The position numbers were made by a program, and so were the translations under genes. This document shows, piece after piece, positions 1 through 8,552 of a stretch of 64,000 bases of DNA. Under the pieces are notes generated by a model, which was not told where the DNA came from, made no database searches, and was given only the letters and a program-made list of their open reading frames with translations. Positions within the stretch are counted from its first letter, which is position 1. Every line of letters starts with the position of its first letter. The stretch comes from Gemmobacter nectariphilus DSM 15620 (GTDB lineage Bacteria > Pseudomonadota > Alphaproteobacteria > Rhodobacterales > Rhodobacteraceae), in assembly GCF_000429765.1 (NCBI RefSeq), contig NZ_AUCM01000003.1, positions 289,117-353,116 on the forward strand, read 5' to 3'.

Positions 1-1219
1 GAGGGGGCAGGGGCACGGGGTCGGCGATCTCGGCCACCATCAGATCCTCGGGCAGCATGTCCGAGGTCACCAGATCGCCATCATGCAGCACGGCCACATT
101 GCGGATCACGTTCAGCACCTGGCGGGCATTGCCAGGCCAGGGCAGGGTGCGGAACAGCGCGCGCACCTCGTCGGACAGGCCGGTAAAGCGGCGGCCTTCC
201 TCGACGGTGTAGCGGGCCAGCGCGGCTTCGGCGATCTCGATCACATCGTCGCCGCGATCGCGCAGCGCGGGCATGCGGATCGGCACGACATGCAGGCGGT
301 AATACAGATCCTCGCGGAAGGTGCCGCGCCGCACGGCGTCCAGCGGGTCACGGTTGGTGGCGCAGATGATCCGCACATCGACACGGCGGGGCCGCGCCGC
401 GCCCACGGGCGTGACCGACGAGGTTTGCAAGAACCGCAGCAGCTTGGGTTGCAGCGCCAGATCCATCTCGCAGACCTGATCGAGGAACAGCGTGCCGCCA
501 TCGGCCACCACCGCCGCGCCTGCCTTGTCATTCACCGCGCCGGGAAAGGCGCCGCGAATATGGCCGAACACTTCGGATTCCAGCGTATCCGACGGGATCG
601 CCCCGCAGTTCAGCACGATGAACGGCCCGCGCGCCCGGGGCGACAGATCGTGGATCGCCTGGGCGCACAGTTCCTTGCCGGTGCCGCTTTCGCCGGTGAT
701 GAAGACGCTGGCCATCGACCGCGCGACCGAGCGGATGCGATCCTCGACCTGGCGAATGGCCGGGGACGATCCGAGCAGGCCGCGAAACCCTGTCGGGGAC
801 GGGCGCGCCATTGTCGGCCCGCCCTGCGCGGGCGGGGCGCCGGCATCGGGATCGGCGCGCAGGGCATTGCGGACCGTCGCCAGAAACCGGGCCTCGTCAA
901 AGGGTTTGACCAGAAAGTCCTGCGCGCCTGCGCGCATCGCCTCGACCGCCTTGTTGATCGAGCCGTTCGAGGTGATGACCACCACCCGCGTCTCGGGGCG
1001 CTCTTCCAGCATCTCGCTCATCAGCGACAGGCCATCGCGGTCGGGCAACATGATGTCGAGCAGCACGGCCGCCGGGTTCAGCTTGCGAAAGGCCACAAGG
1101 CCGCGCGCGGCATCGGGGGCGATCTCGACCTGATAGCCTGCCGCCTCGAGCACGGATCGGTAGACGACCTGCAGCGAGGCGGTATCTTCGACCAGCAGCA
1201 GTGTGGGGATATCACTCAT
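1..1219 (-). CDS. Sigma-54-type response regulator (LuxO/DctD-like), 3' part outside window
   Basis: About 406 residues are visible; the C-terminal Fis-type helix-turn-helix lies beyond base 1. The N-terminal receiver domain (residues 1-120) has the phosphoacceptor Asp55 in LLDIMLPD and the conserved Lys in LVKPF. The AAA+ domain starts near residue 150 with Walker A GESGTGKE and keeps the arginine-finger segment FREDLYYRL. Two residues normally needed by sigma-54 activators differ. The GAFTGA loop reads GAFPGA (Pro at about 226), and Walker B reads GTLFLDQV, with Gln248 where the catalytic Glu is expected. The ATG at 1219 overlaps the upstream HPt gene by 8 nt, so the two are probably translationally coupled. 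Reading the pair as a LuxU/LuxO-like phosphorelay is inference. The protein may be a repressor or scaffold rather than a normal sigma-54 activator. Confidence 0.85.
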   Translation of the reverse strand, partial: MSDIPTLLLVEDTASLQVVYRSVLEAAGYQVEIAPDAARGLVAFRKLNPAAVLLDIMLPDRDGLSLMSEMLEERPETRVVVITSNGSINKAVEAMRAGAQDFLVKPFDEARFLATVRNALRADPDAGAPPAQGGPTMARPSPTGFRGLLGSSPAIRQVEDRIRSVARSMASVFITGESGTGKELCAQAIHDLSPRARGPFIVLNCGAIPSDTLESEVFGHIRGAFPGAVNDKAGAAVVADGGTLFLDQVCEMDLALQPKLLRFLQTSSVTPVGAARPRRVDVRIICATNRDPLDAVRRGTFREDLYYRLHVVPIRMPALRDRGDDVIEIAEAALARYTVEEGRRFTGLSDEVRALFRTLPWPGNARQVLNVIRNVAVLHDGDLVTSDMLPEDLMVAEIADPVPLPP

Positions 1220-1631
1220 AAGGCAGTTCGCTCCGGCGATCCGCGATGAAGGCGGCCAGCCGATCAAGCTGTTGCAACAGGTCGGGCATCAGGACCCGAA
1301 TTTCCGCGCCATCGGTTTGCTCGCAAGCCGTGCGATTGACGATTTCGGCAATCCTTTGCAGCCGTTCGGCGCCGACAGTGCCCGAGACCCCGATCAGGAT
1401 ATGGCATTGCGCGCGCACGACTGTCCAATCGGGGATGGTGACGGCAGCCCCGATCCGCTGCCTGGCATCCTGAATGTCGATGGCCAGCTGATCCAGCAGG
1501 TCCACCCCGCGCGCGGGGCCGACCATCCGCATCAGGCTATTGTATCTGTTGATGCAAAGTTCTGGCTGGTCATAGAAAACAGGAAGTCCAGCATCATGTG
1601 CCTGCTGAATGGGCGGCATATCTGCGGTCAT
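1212..1631 (-). CDS. Stand-alone HPt (histidine phosphotransfer) protein
   Basis: A 139-residue protein with no membrane segment, predicted cytoplasmic. The segment CHILIGVSGTVGAERL (residues 76-91) resembles the HPt signature around the phosphorylated histidine, which would be His77. The Lys usual in HxLKG is Ile here. Stand-alone HPt proteins pass phosphate between a hybrid sensor kinase and a response regulator. The obvious partner is the overlapping downstream regulator. No histidine kinase is encoded nearby, so the phosphate source must be elsewhere in the genome. The ATG at 1631 is the first in frame. The family call rests on this one motif and on context. Confidence 0.65.
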   Translation of the reverse strand: MTADMPPIQQAHDAGLPVFYDQPELCINRYNSLMRMVGPARGVDLLDQLAIDIQDARQRIGAAVTIPDWTVVRAQCHILIGVSGTVGAERLQRIAEIVNRTACEQTDGAEIRVLMPDLLQQLDRLAAFIADRRSELPYE

Positions 1632-1797
1632 GGCCCTTCCTGATCAATTCATCTTCCGGGTCACTATCCCGGCCAAATCGTCCATCACTGTGACCAAGTC
1701 TAGGCGAGTGTTCGTGCGGGGAAAAGCCCTTGAGTTGAACGCATGGTCAAAATCGCGCGGCAGCCGGTTTGAATGGCTGCCGCGCAATTCGCGTCAT

Positions 1798-3690
1798 TCA
1801 CGACCGTGCATATCCGATCGTCTGCAAGGCGCTGCGGATTTCGTCCAGAATGGCGGGATCGTCGATGGTTGCCGGCACCTTGAACGTCTCGCCATCGGCG
1901 ATCTTGACCATCGTTGCACGCAGGATCTTGCCCGAGCGGGTCTTGGGCAGGCGGTCCACCACCACGGCTTTCTTGAAATCCGCCACCGGCCCGATCTTGT
2001 CCCGCACCAGCTTCACGGTTTCACCGACGATCTCGGCATGATCGCGGTTGCAGCCCTTGTTGAGGCACAGGAAGCCCAGCGGCAATTGCCCCTTGAGCGC
2101 ATCCGTCACCCCGATCACCGCGCATTCGGCCACATCCGGGTGGCCGGCCAGGATTTCCTCCATCGCGCCGGTCGACAGGCGGTGGCCGGCGACGTTGATC
2201 ACGTCATCGGTGCGGGCCATGATGTAGAGATAGCCATCCTCGTCGATATAGCCGGCATCGCCCGTCTCGTAGTAGCCGGGGAAATGCGACAGATAGCTTT
2301 TGCGGAACCGATCCTCGGCATTCCACAGCGTCGGCAAGGTGCCCGGGGGCAGCGGCAGTTTCACCGCGATGGCGCCCAGCGTGCCGGGGGCGACGGGGTG
2401 GCCGCCTTCGTCCAGCACCTGCACGTCATAGCCCGGCATCGCGACCGAAGGGCTGCCCAGCTTGACCGGCAAAAGTTCGACGCCGACGGGGTTCGCGGCG
2501 ATGGCCCAGCCGGTTTCGGTCTGCCACCAGTGGTCAATCACCGGCACGCCCAGCTTGGCCTGCGCCCACTGGATCGTGTCGGGGTCGGCGCGTTCACCGG
2601 CCAGGAACAGGGTGCGCAGGCTGGACAGGTCATATTTGCCGACCAGCTTGCCTTCGGGGTCGTCGCGCTTGATGGCGCGAAAGGCGGTGGGCGCGGTGAA
2701 CAGCGCCGAGACCTTGTGATCGGCGATCACCCGCCAGAACGTGCCGGCATCGGGGGTGCCGACGGGCTTGCCTTCGAACACGATGGTGGTGTTGCCATGG
2801 ATCAGCGGGCCATAGCAGATGTAGCTGTGCCCGACGACCCAGCCGACATCCGAGGCCGCCCAGAACACCTCGCCCGGATGGACGCCATAGATGTTCTTCA
2901 TCGTCCAGTGCAGCGCGACCAGATGGCCGGCAGTGTGGCGCACGACACCCTTGGGCTGGCCCGTCGTGCCCGAGGTATAAAGGATATAGGCCGGGTGGTT
3001 CCCCTCGACCGGGACGCAGGGCGCAGGCTCGACGCCATACTGAAAGGTGTGCCAGGCGAAGTCGCGCCCTTCGATTAGCTTGGCAACCTCTTGTTCGCGC
3101 TGATAGATCACGCAGAACTCGGGCTTGTGGCTGGCGAGGTCGATCGCGCCATCCAGCAGCGGCTTGTAATGCACGATCCGCCCCGGCTCGATCCCGCAGG
3201 ATGCCGCAAGGATCGCCTTGGGCTTGGCATCGTCGATCCGGGTGGCCAGTTCCGCCGCTGCAAAGCCGCCGAACACCACGGAATGGATCGCGCCGATCCG
3301 GGCGCAGGCCAGCATCGCCTCCAGCGCCTCGGGGATCATCGGCATGTAGATGATGACCCGATCGCCCTTGGCGATCCCCTTGGCCGCCAGCGCGCCGGCC
3401 AGACGGGCGACGCGGTCCTGCAATTCGGCATAGGTGATCTTGTGGACGGTTCCGGTGACCGGGCTGTCATGGATGATCGCATACTGGCTGCCGCGACCGG
3501 CCTCGACATGGCGGTCGACAGCGTTCCAGCAGGTGTTGACCATGCCGTCGGCGAACCATTCATAGATCGGCGCGTTTTCCGCGAACAGCGCCCTCGACGG
3601 CGGCTTGACCCAGTCGATGGCCTTGGCCTGGTCCATCCACCAGGTTTCAGGGTCGGCGGCCCATGCCGAATAGACTGACCTGTAGCTCAT
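1798..3690 (-). CDS. prpE: Propionyl-CoA synthetase (acyl-adenylate-forming)
   Basis: A 630-residue enzyme of the ANL superfamily that activates propionate to propionyl-CoA through propionyl-AMP. The adenylate-binding P-loop is YTSGTTGQPKGVVR, the HWWQTETGW motif lies in the core, and the C-terminal KTRSGKILR carries the catalytic, acetylation-prone lysine. The N-terminal YRSVYSAWAADPETWW is typical of PrpE and differs from acetyl-CoA synthetase Acs. The reading frame is open upstream to 3744, but the ATG at 3690 follows a GGGGAAG ribosome site and begins the conserved region. Neighbours are not propionate genes. The gene is divergent from the protease, with 178 bp between the starts. Confidence 0.92.
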   Translation of the reverse strand: MSYRSVYSAWAADPETWWMDQAKAIDWVKPPSRALFAENAPIYEWFADGMVNTCWNAVDRHVEAGRGSQYAIIHDSPVTGTVHKITYAELQDRVARLAGALAAKGIAKGDRVIIYMPMIPEALEAMLACARIGAIHSVVFGGFAAAELATRIDDAKPKAILAASCGIEPGRIVHYKPLLDGAIDLASHKPEFCVIYQREQEVAKLIEGRDFAWHTFQYGVEPAPCVPVEGNHPAYILYTSGTTGQPKGVVRHTAGHLVALHWTMKNIYGVHPGEVFWAASDVGWVVGHSYICYGPLIHGNTTIVFEGKPVGTPDAGTFWRVIADHKVSALFTAPTAFRAIKRDDPEGKLVGKYDLSSLRTLFLAGERADPDTIQWAQAKLGVPVIDHWWQTETGWAIAANPVGVELLPVKLGSPSVAMPGYDVQVLDEGGHPVAPGTLGAIAVKLPLPPGTLPTLWNAEDRFRKSYLSHFPGYYETGDAGYIDEDGYLYIMARTDDVINVAGHRLSTGAMEEILAGHPDVAECAVIGVTDALKGQLPLGFLCLNKGCNRDHAEIVGETVKLVRDKIGPVADFKKAVVVDRLPKTRSGKILRATMVKIADGETFKVPATIDDPAILDEIRSALQTIGYARS

Positions 3691-3868
3691 GATTCTTCCC
3701 CTCCGGCCTGACTCGTGGCCCCGTGACAGGCAAATGTTTCGCAACTATTGCGGCGAATGCCAATGCGCTCTGCCGCTGCAACATGTCGCGCAGCGACCGG
3801 CCCTTGCGTCCGCCGGCAAGTGCGGCAAGTCTTCGGCGTCACGATTCCCGGGTGTCGGAGCCTTGTTC

Positions 3869-5527
3869 ATGTGCCTTGTGTGTTTCCAGTGGTCCTGCTC
3901 GGGCATCAAGGACTGTGACGGTGCCCCGACATTCGGTCTGACCGCCGATGCCGCGACCGGCGAGGTGCGCGATTATACGGCGCTTCTGGCCTATCTGGAT
4001 TATCCCGAAGCCCGCTTCAACGCGATGACCCAGCTTGGGACGCAGGTTTTCGTATCCTACAGCTTTCTCGAGGCGGCCGAGCTTCCGTCACTGGTCGACT
4101 ATCAGCCCCATCCGAATGACGGCTACTGGAGCTTCAGCGCCGATCAGCGCGCGAACACCCGGGCGGCGATGGCGGCGGTCTCTGCGATCAGCGGCGTGAC
4201 CTTCGTCGAGACCACCGGGACCGAGACAATGGTGCAGATCTTTGGCACCTCGGGATCGAACTATGGCGGCTGGGCGCATTACCCCTGGATCGGTGAAAGC
4301 TGGGGAACAGGTGCTGCCTATATGGTCATCGACCAGGCCGGGGGGTTCCCGCCTGGTGGCTGGGCCTATGAGATCGTGCTGCACGAGCTGGGCCATGTCG
4401 TCGGGCTGAAACATCCGTTCGAAGGCGGTGTCGTTCTGGCCGAAGATATGGACACGACGTTTCATACCCTGATGTCCTATTCCCGGACCGGGTCACCAGG
4501 TGCGGCCTATTCCCAGCTGGATATTGAATCGCTTCAGCATCTTTATGGCGCGCCGGGGCAAAGCGACGGCTGGCTCTGGCATTTTGCCGGCGAGGTCTTC
4601 AACCTGACCGCAGGGCCGGGGGCCGACACGATCATCGGCATCCGCACCGCCAGCGTTCTGTCGGGCGGGGGCGATGATGACCTGATCATCGGCGCGCAGG
4701 GCAACGACACGCTTTATGGCGGCAGCGACAATGACACGCTGCGCGGCGGTGCGGGCAACAACCTGCTGGTCGGCGGTGCGGGGGATGATCGGATCGAGGG
4801 CCCCTCGGCCTGGCCCGAGGGGATGGCGGGCGATACCGTCTGGGGCGGCACGGGGGACGATGTCGTCCTGCTCTATCATGGTCAGAACGAGGTCTGGGCC
4901 GGACCGGGGCAGGACAGCCTTTATGGGGGCAGCGGGTCCGACACCCTGGGGGGCGGCGCGGGCGACGATCTGATCGTGGCGCAAGATGGCACCGGCAACG
5001 CGCTGTGGGGCGCCGACGGGCGCGACACGCTGACCGCCGCAGACTGGGGCGATGTTGCAGGGGGCGGCGCGGGCGACGATCTGGTGCAGGGCGGCGCGGG
5101 GTGGGATACGCTGATGGGCGGCACCGGCAATGACAGCGTGCAGGGCGGCGATGGTAGCGATCTGATCTACCTTGGTGCGGGCAATGATACCGGCCAAGGC
5201 GGCGCCGGCAACGACACGTTGCTTGCCGGACCGGGGTTCGACCGGCTGTGGGGCGGCGCGGGGGCGGACCGCTTCGAATTCTGGCGGGGTGCCGGCTGGA
5301 ACCGGATCGAGGATTATGCGCAGTCCGAATCGGACCATATCGTGATCGGCAGCGGCCATTGGCGGGCCGACCACGGCATCCTGACCCGCCAGCAGGTGGT
5401 CGACACCTTTGGACGGATCAGCGCCGAGGGCGATGCGGTGCTGGATTTTGGCAGCGCAGGCACGGTGATCGTCATCGTCGGGGCCGGGTCGCTGACCGAC
5501 ATCGCCTCTGGGCTGGAGCTGATCTGA
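3869..5527 (+). CDS. Serralysin-type (M10) zinc metalloprotease with RTX calcium-binding repeats
   Basis: A 552-residue secreted protease. The zinc site HELGHVVGLKH (His172, Glu173, His176, His182) and the Met-turn in HTLMSYSR near residue 201 identify the M10B metzincin family. From about residue 235 to 500 there are many GGxGxDxh nonapeptides (for example GGGDDD, GGSDNDTL, GGAGDD) forming calcium-binding RTX beta rolls. There is no Sec signal peptide, as expected for a type I secretion substrate; the ABC exporter is not in this window. The start at MCLVCFQW (ATG 3869, with GGAG upstream) is preferred over the longer open frame from 3689 because related proteins begin with a short MC-rich segment. 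Substrate unknown. Confidence 0.88.
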   Translation: MCLVCFQWSCSGIKDCDGAPTFGLTADAATGEVRDYTALLAYLDYPEARFNAMTQLGTQVFVSYSFLEAAELPSLVDYQPHPNDGYWSFSADQRANTRAAMAAVSAISGVTFVETTGTETMVQIFGTSGSNYGGWAHYPWIGESWGTGAAYMVIDQAGGFPPGGWAYEIVLHELGHVVGLKHPFEGGVVLAEDMDTTFHTLMSYSRTGSPGAAYSQLDIESLQHLYGAPGQSDGWLWHFAGEVFNLTAGPGADTIIGIRTASVLSGGGDDDLIIGAQGNDTLYGGSDNDTLRGGAGNNLLVGGAGDDRIEGPSAWPEGMAGDTVWGGTGDDVVLLYHGQNEVWAGPGQDSLYGGSGSDTLGGGAGDDLIVAQDGTGNALWGADGRDTLTAADWGDVAGGGAGDDLVQGGAGWDTLMGGTGNDSVQGGDGSDLIYLGAGNDTGQGGAGNDTLLAGPGFDRLWGGAGADRFEFWRGAGWNRIEDYAQSESDHIVIGSGHWRADHGILTRQQVVDTFGRISAEGDAVLDFGSAGTVIVIVGAGSLTDIASGLELI

Positions 5528-5535
5528 CCGGCCGC

Positions 5536-6465
5536 TCAGCCAAAGCTGCGGGTCGGCCGGTCAAACACCTTGCGCCCCATCAAGCTGCCGACCAGATCGA
5601 CCATCAGCCTGGCCGTGCGCCCGCGCTCGTCCAGAAAGGGGTTCAGCTCGACCAGATCAAGGCTGCTGACCAGCCCGCTTTCATGCAAGAGTTCCATCAC
5701 CAGATGCGCCTCGCGGAAGGTGGTGCCGCCAGGCACCGTGGTGCCGACCGCCGGCGCAATCGACGGGTCAAGGAAATCGACATCCAGCGAGACATGCAGC
5801 AGCCCGCCTGCCGCCGCGACCTGATCGAGGAAGCCGCGCAAGGGCGCGACGATGCCCTGCTCGTCCAGCACGCGCATGTCATGCACGGTGATGCCATGCG
5901 CCTTCAGTGCCCGATGTTCGGCCGGATCGACCGAGCGGATGCCGTATAGGCAAATCCGTTCGGGCGGGACGGGGGCAGGAAAGGCGGGGAAGGCATCGAA
6001 CCCTTCCAGCCCCGACAGATAGGCGACGGGCGTTCCGTGCAGATTGCCCGAGGTGGTGGTCAGCGGGGTGTGAAAGTCGGAATGCGCATCCAGCCACAGC
6101 ACGAACAGCGGGCGCCCGATGGCGGCAGCATGGGCCGCCACCCCGGCCACCGATCCCATCGACAGGGCATGATCGCCGCCCATGAACACCGGGAACCGCC
6201 CGCGCGCCATGGCGTCTTGTCCGGCGGCGGCCAGCGATCTCGTCCAGCCGATGCATTCGGCCAGATGATGCACGGCAGCGTTGGGGCAAGTGGCAGTCTC
6301 CAGCGGGCCATGGCTGACATCGCCCATGTCCTCGACATCGTGGCCCAGATCGGCAATCGCGGCAGCGATCCCGGCCACGCGATAGGCCGCCGGCCCCATC
6401 AGGCAACCGGCGCGGCGCTGGCCTTCGTCCACGGGGGCGCCGATCAGGGTGATATCGTGGGGCAT
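5536..6465 (-). CDS. rocF: Arginase (ureohydrolase family)
   Basis: A 309-residue manganese enzyme that hydrolyses arginine to ornithine and urea. The binuclear Mn ligands are in GGDHALS, DAHSDFH and SLDVDFLDP, in the order and spacing of arginase. The length and the N-terminal LIGAPVDEGQRRAGCLMGP favour arginase over agmatinase. The ATG at 6465 is preceded by GGAGAA. The 3' end meets the end of the protease gene 8 bp away (convergent). Ornithine cyclodeaminase and arginine transport genes are absent here, so the pathway context cannot be read from neighbours. Agmatinase or formimidoylglutamase are less likely alternatives. Confidence 0.88.
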   Translation of the reverse strand: MPHDITLIGAPVDEGQRRAGCLMGPAAYRVAGIAAAIADLGHDVEDMGDVSHGPLETATCPNAAVHHLAECIGWTRSLAAAGQDAMARGRFPVFMGGDHALSMGSVAGVAAHAAAIGRPLFVLWLDAHSDFHTPLTTTSGNLHGTPVAYLSGLEGFDAFPAFPAPVPPERICLYGIRSVDPAEHRALKAHGITVHDMRVLDEQGIVAPLRGFLDQVAAAGGLLHVSLDVDFLDPSIAPAVGTTVPGGTTFREAHLVMELLHESGLVSSLDLVELNPFLDERGRTARLMVDLVGSLMGRKVFDRPTRSFG

Positions 6466-6535
6466 GGTCTTCTCCGGTTCCGGGGGATGGGCGCAGGATG
6501 CAGGCAGGCCGGTCGGTGTCACCCGTCAGAATGAC

Positions 6536-7186
6536 TTATTTTCCGGCAGGTTTCAGGGCGCAGGCGGCTTTGGCCAGCGCCTCGATCCCCGCCCAGTCGC
6601 CTTGCGCCACCATCGGGGCCGGGGCAACCCAGCTGCCACCGACACACAGCACATTGGGCAGCGCCAGATAGTCCGCGGCCGTCGCGGCGCCGATCCCGCC
6701 GGTCGGGCAGAAGCCCATCTGCGGCAAGGGCCCGGCCAGGGCCTTCAGCGCCGCGGCGCCGCCGATATTGGCTGCGGGAAAGAACTTGGCCATGTCATAG
6801 CCCCGTTCCAGCAGGGCCATCACCTCAGAGGCCGTGGCCGCGCCCGGCAGCAGCGGCAGCCCCTCGGCCTCGGCCGCCGCCAAGAGCGCGGGCGTGGCCC
6901 CGGGCGAGACGCCATAGCGCGCCCCTGCCGCCTTGGCCGCCGCCACATCGGCCGGGGTCAGCAGCGTTCCCGCCCCCACAACGCCGCCCGCAACCGCAGC
7001 CATCGCGCGGATCGCCTCCAGCGCGCAAGGGGTGCGCAAGGTGACCTCCAGCGCGGGCAGACCGCCTGCGACCAGCGCTTCGGCCAGCGGGCGGGCATGG
7101 GCGACCTCCTCGATCACCAGAACCGGAACCACCGGCGCCAGCGCGCAAATCTCGCGCGTGCGAAGTGCGGCATCGTGCGGGGTCAT
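6536..7186 (-). CDS. eda: KDPG/KHG aldolase (Entner-Doudoroff)
   Basis: A 216-residue class I aldolase splitting 2-keto-3-deoxy-6-phosphogluconate into pyruvate and glyceraldehyde 3-phosphate. Key features are the Glu in LEVTLRT, the GAGTLL motif, the Schiff-base lysine in AKFFPA and the phosphate-binding CPTGGI. The ATG at 7186 follows AGGAAGG. The 6-phosphogluconate dehydratase gene (edd) is not adjacent, so the gene stands alone between arginase and a divergent proton-channel-like gene. Some members also act on 4-hydroxy-2-oxoglutarate. Confidence 0.92.
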   Translation of the reverse strand: MTPHDAALRTREICALAPVVPVLVIEEVAHARPLAEALVAGGLPALEVTLRTPCALEAIRAMAAVAGGVVGAGTLLTPADVAAAKAAGARYGVSPGATPALLAAAEAEGLPLLPGAATASEVMALLERGYDMAKFFPAANIGGAAALKALAGPLPQMGFCPTGGIGAATAADYLALPNVLCVGGSWVAPAPMVAQGDWAGIEALAKAACALKPAGK

Positions 7187-7373
7187 GGCGGGCCCTTCCT
7201 GCTTGGTCCGGCCCAGACTAGCGCCGATACGGGGGGCTTGGCCAGAGCCGGCACCGCTGCGGGCCGGATCGGGGCAAGATCGCCGCCTCTCGGATGCGAA
7301 AGTCTGTTGGCAGTTGCTGCACCGCAGCCTAGGATGCGGCAATCTCGGGCAGGGCACAGGGCAGACCGTTCCG

Positions 7374-8549
7374 TTGACGACACTTTCCGATAAGACCGCG
7401 CGCGAAACTGCGCTGTTCACCCAGCCGGTGCGCCAGATCGTGGTGATGCTGGCCGTCATCGCATTGGTGGCCAGCGGCGCCTGGGTCATCCATTCGGCGG
7501 TCGAGGGGATATTCCTGACCAACCCCTGGCTGAACGGCTTCATCGCGCTGGTGTTCCTGATCGGCGTGCTGGCCTGTTTCTGGCAGGTGATCCAGCTGAT
7601 GATTTCGGTCAGCTGGCTCGAGGCCTTTGTCGCGCAGCGCCCCGGCCTTGATTACACCCTCGCCCCCCGTCTGCTGGCGCCGTTGGCCGCGCTGCTGCGC
7701 TCGCGCGGGGCGCGCACGCAGATTTCCGCGACCAGCACCCGGTCGATCCTCGACTCGGTCGCCACTCGGATCGACGAGGCGCGCGACATCGCGCGCTATC
7801 TGTCGAACCTGCTGATCTTCCTTGGCCTTCTGGGCACGTTCTATGGCCTGGCCACCACCGTTCCCGGCGTTGTCGAAACCATCCGCGCCCTTGCCCCCAA
7901 AGAGGGCGAAACTGCGGTCGAGGTGTTCCAGAAGCTGATGAGCGGCCTTGAAAGCCAGCTGGGCGGCATGGGCACGGCGTTTTCCTCGTCGCTGCTGGGG
8001 CTGGCGGGGTCGCTGGTTGTCGGCCTGCTCGAGCTGTTCGCAGGACACGGCCAGAACCGTTTTTACCGCGAACTTGAAGAATGGCTCTCGTCGATCACCC
8101 GGATCGGCCTTGCCTCGGGCGACGGCGAAGGCAGCGGCGATGCCACCGCGCTGGCCCAAGCGCTGGACCAGATCGTCACCCGGCTCGAGGCGCAAGAGGC
8201 CCGCGCCGCCGAAGATCGCGCGACCCTTGCCGCCGGGCTCGAGGCGCTGGCCGACGGGTTCCGCAGGCTGGCCGACCGTCAGGGCGATGCCCCGATCCTG
8301 ACCCGGATCGCCGATGGCCAGGACCGGATGGCGGCGGCGCAGGATCGCTTGCTGGCGGTGGTCGATCAGGACGGCGGCCTTGGTTCGGATGCCGAGGCGC
8401 GGATGCGCCTGCGCTCCATCGACGTGCAACTGCTGCGCATCCTTGAGGAAATCAGCGCCGGCCGGCAGGAAAGCATTGCCGATCTGCGCTCTGACCTTGG
8501 CGCGCTGACGCAGGCGATCCGCCAGCTGTCCCGCCTGGGCGGGCGCTAG
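7374..8549 (+). CDS. MotA/TolQ/ExbB-type proton-channel family membrane protein
   Basis: About 391 residues with four predicted membrane helices (near residues 22-42, 52-75, 145-165 and 200-222). The last two helices carry the small-residue channel signature LGLLGTFYGLA and GMGTAFSSSLLGLAGS typical of MotA/ExbB stators. A long charged, helical cytoplasmic tail follows, rich in Ala, Arg and Glu. No ATG precedes the first helix in frame. The TTG at 7374 (protein start LTTLSDKT read as Met) is the best start, so the exact N-terminus is uncertain. The gene lies 3 bp upstream of an OmpA/MotB-like gene, so the two probably form an ion-driven stator complex. The energised partner is unknown, and flagellar and TonB/TolA genes are absent here. 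Confidence 0.75.
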   Translation: MTTLSDKTARETALFTQPVRQIVVMLAVIALVASGAWVIHSAVEGIFLTNPWLNGFIALVFLIGVLACFWQVIQLMISVSWLEAFVAQRPGLDYTLAPRLLAPLAALLRSRGARTQISATSTRSILDSVATRIDEARDIARYLSNLLIFLGLLGTFYGLATTVPGVVETIRALAPKEGETAVEVFQKLMSGLESQLGGMGTAFSSSLLGLAGSLVVGLLELFAGHGQNRFYRELEEWLSSITRIGLASGDGEGSGDATALAQALDQIVTRLEAQEARAAEDRATLAAGLEALADGFRRLADRQGDAPILTRIADGQDRMAAAQDRLLAVVDQDGGLGSDAEARMRLRSIDVQLLRILEEISAGRQESIADLRSDLGALTQAIRQLSRLGGR

Positions 8550-8552
8550 GCC

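Noticed and set aside
3729-3752. Possible short-chain-acyl regulator site (TTTGC/GCAAA-like words) upstream of prpE
   Set aside because: Only degenerate matches with the wrong spacing; not strong enough to list.
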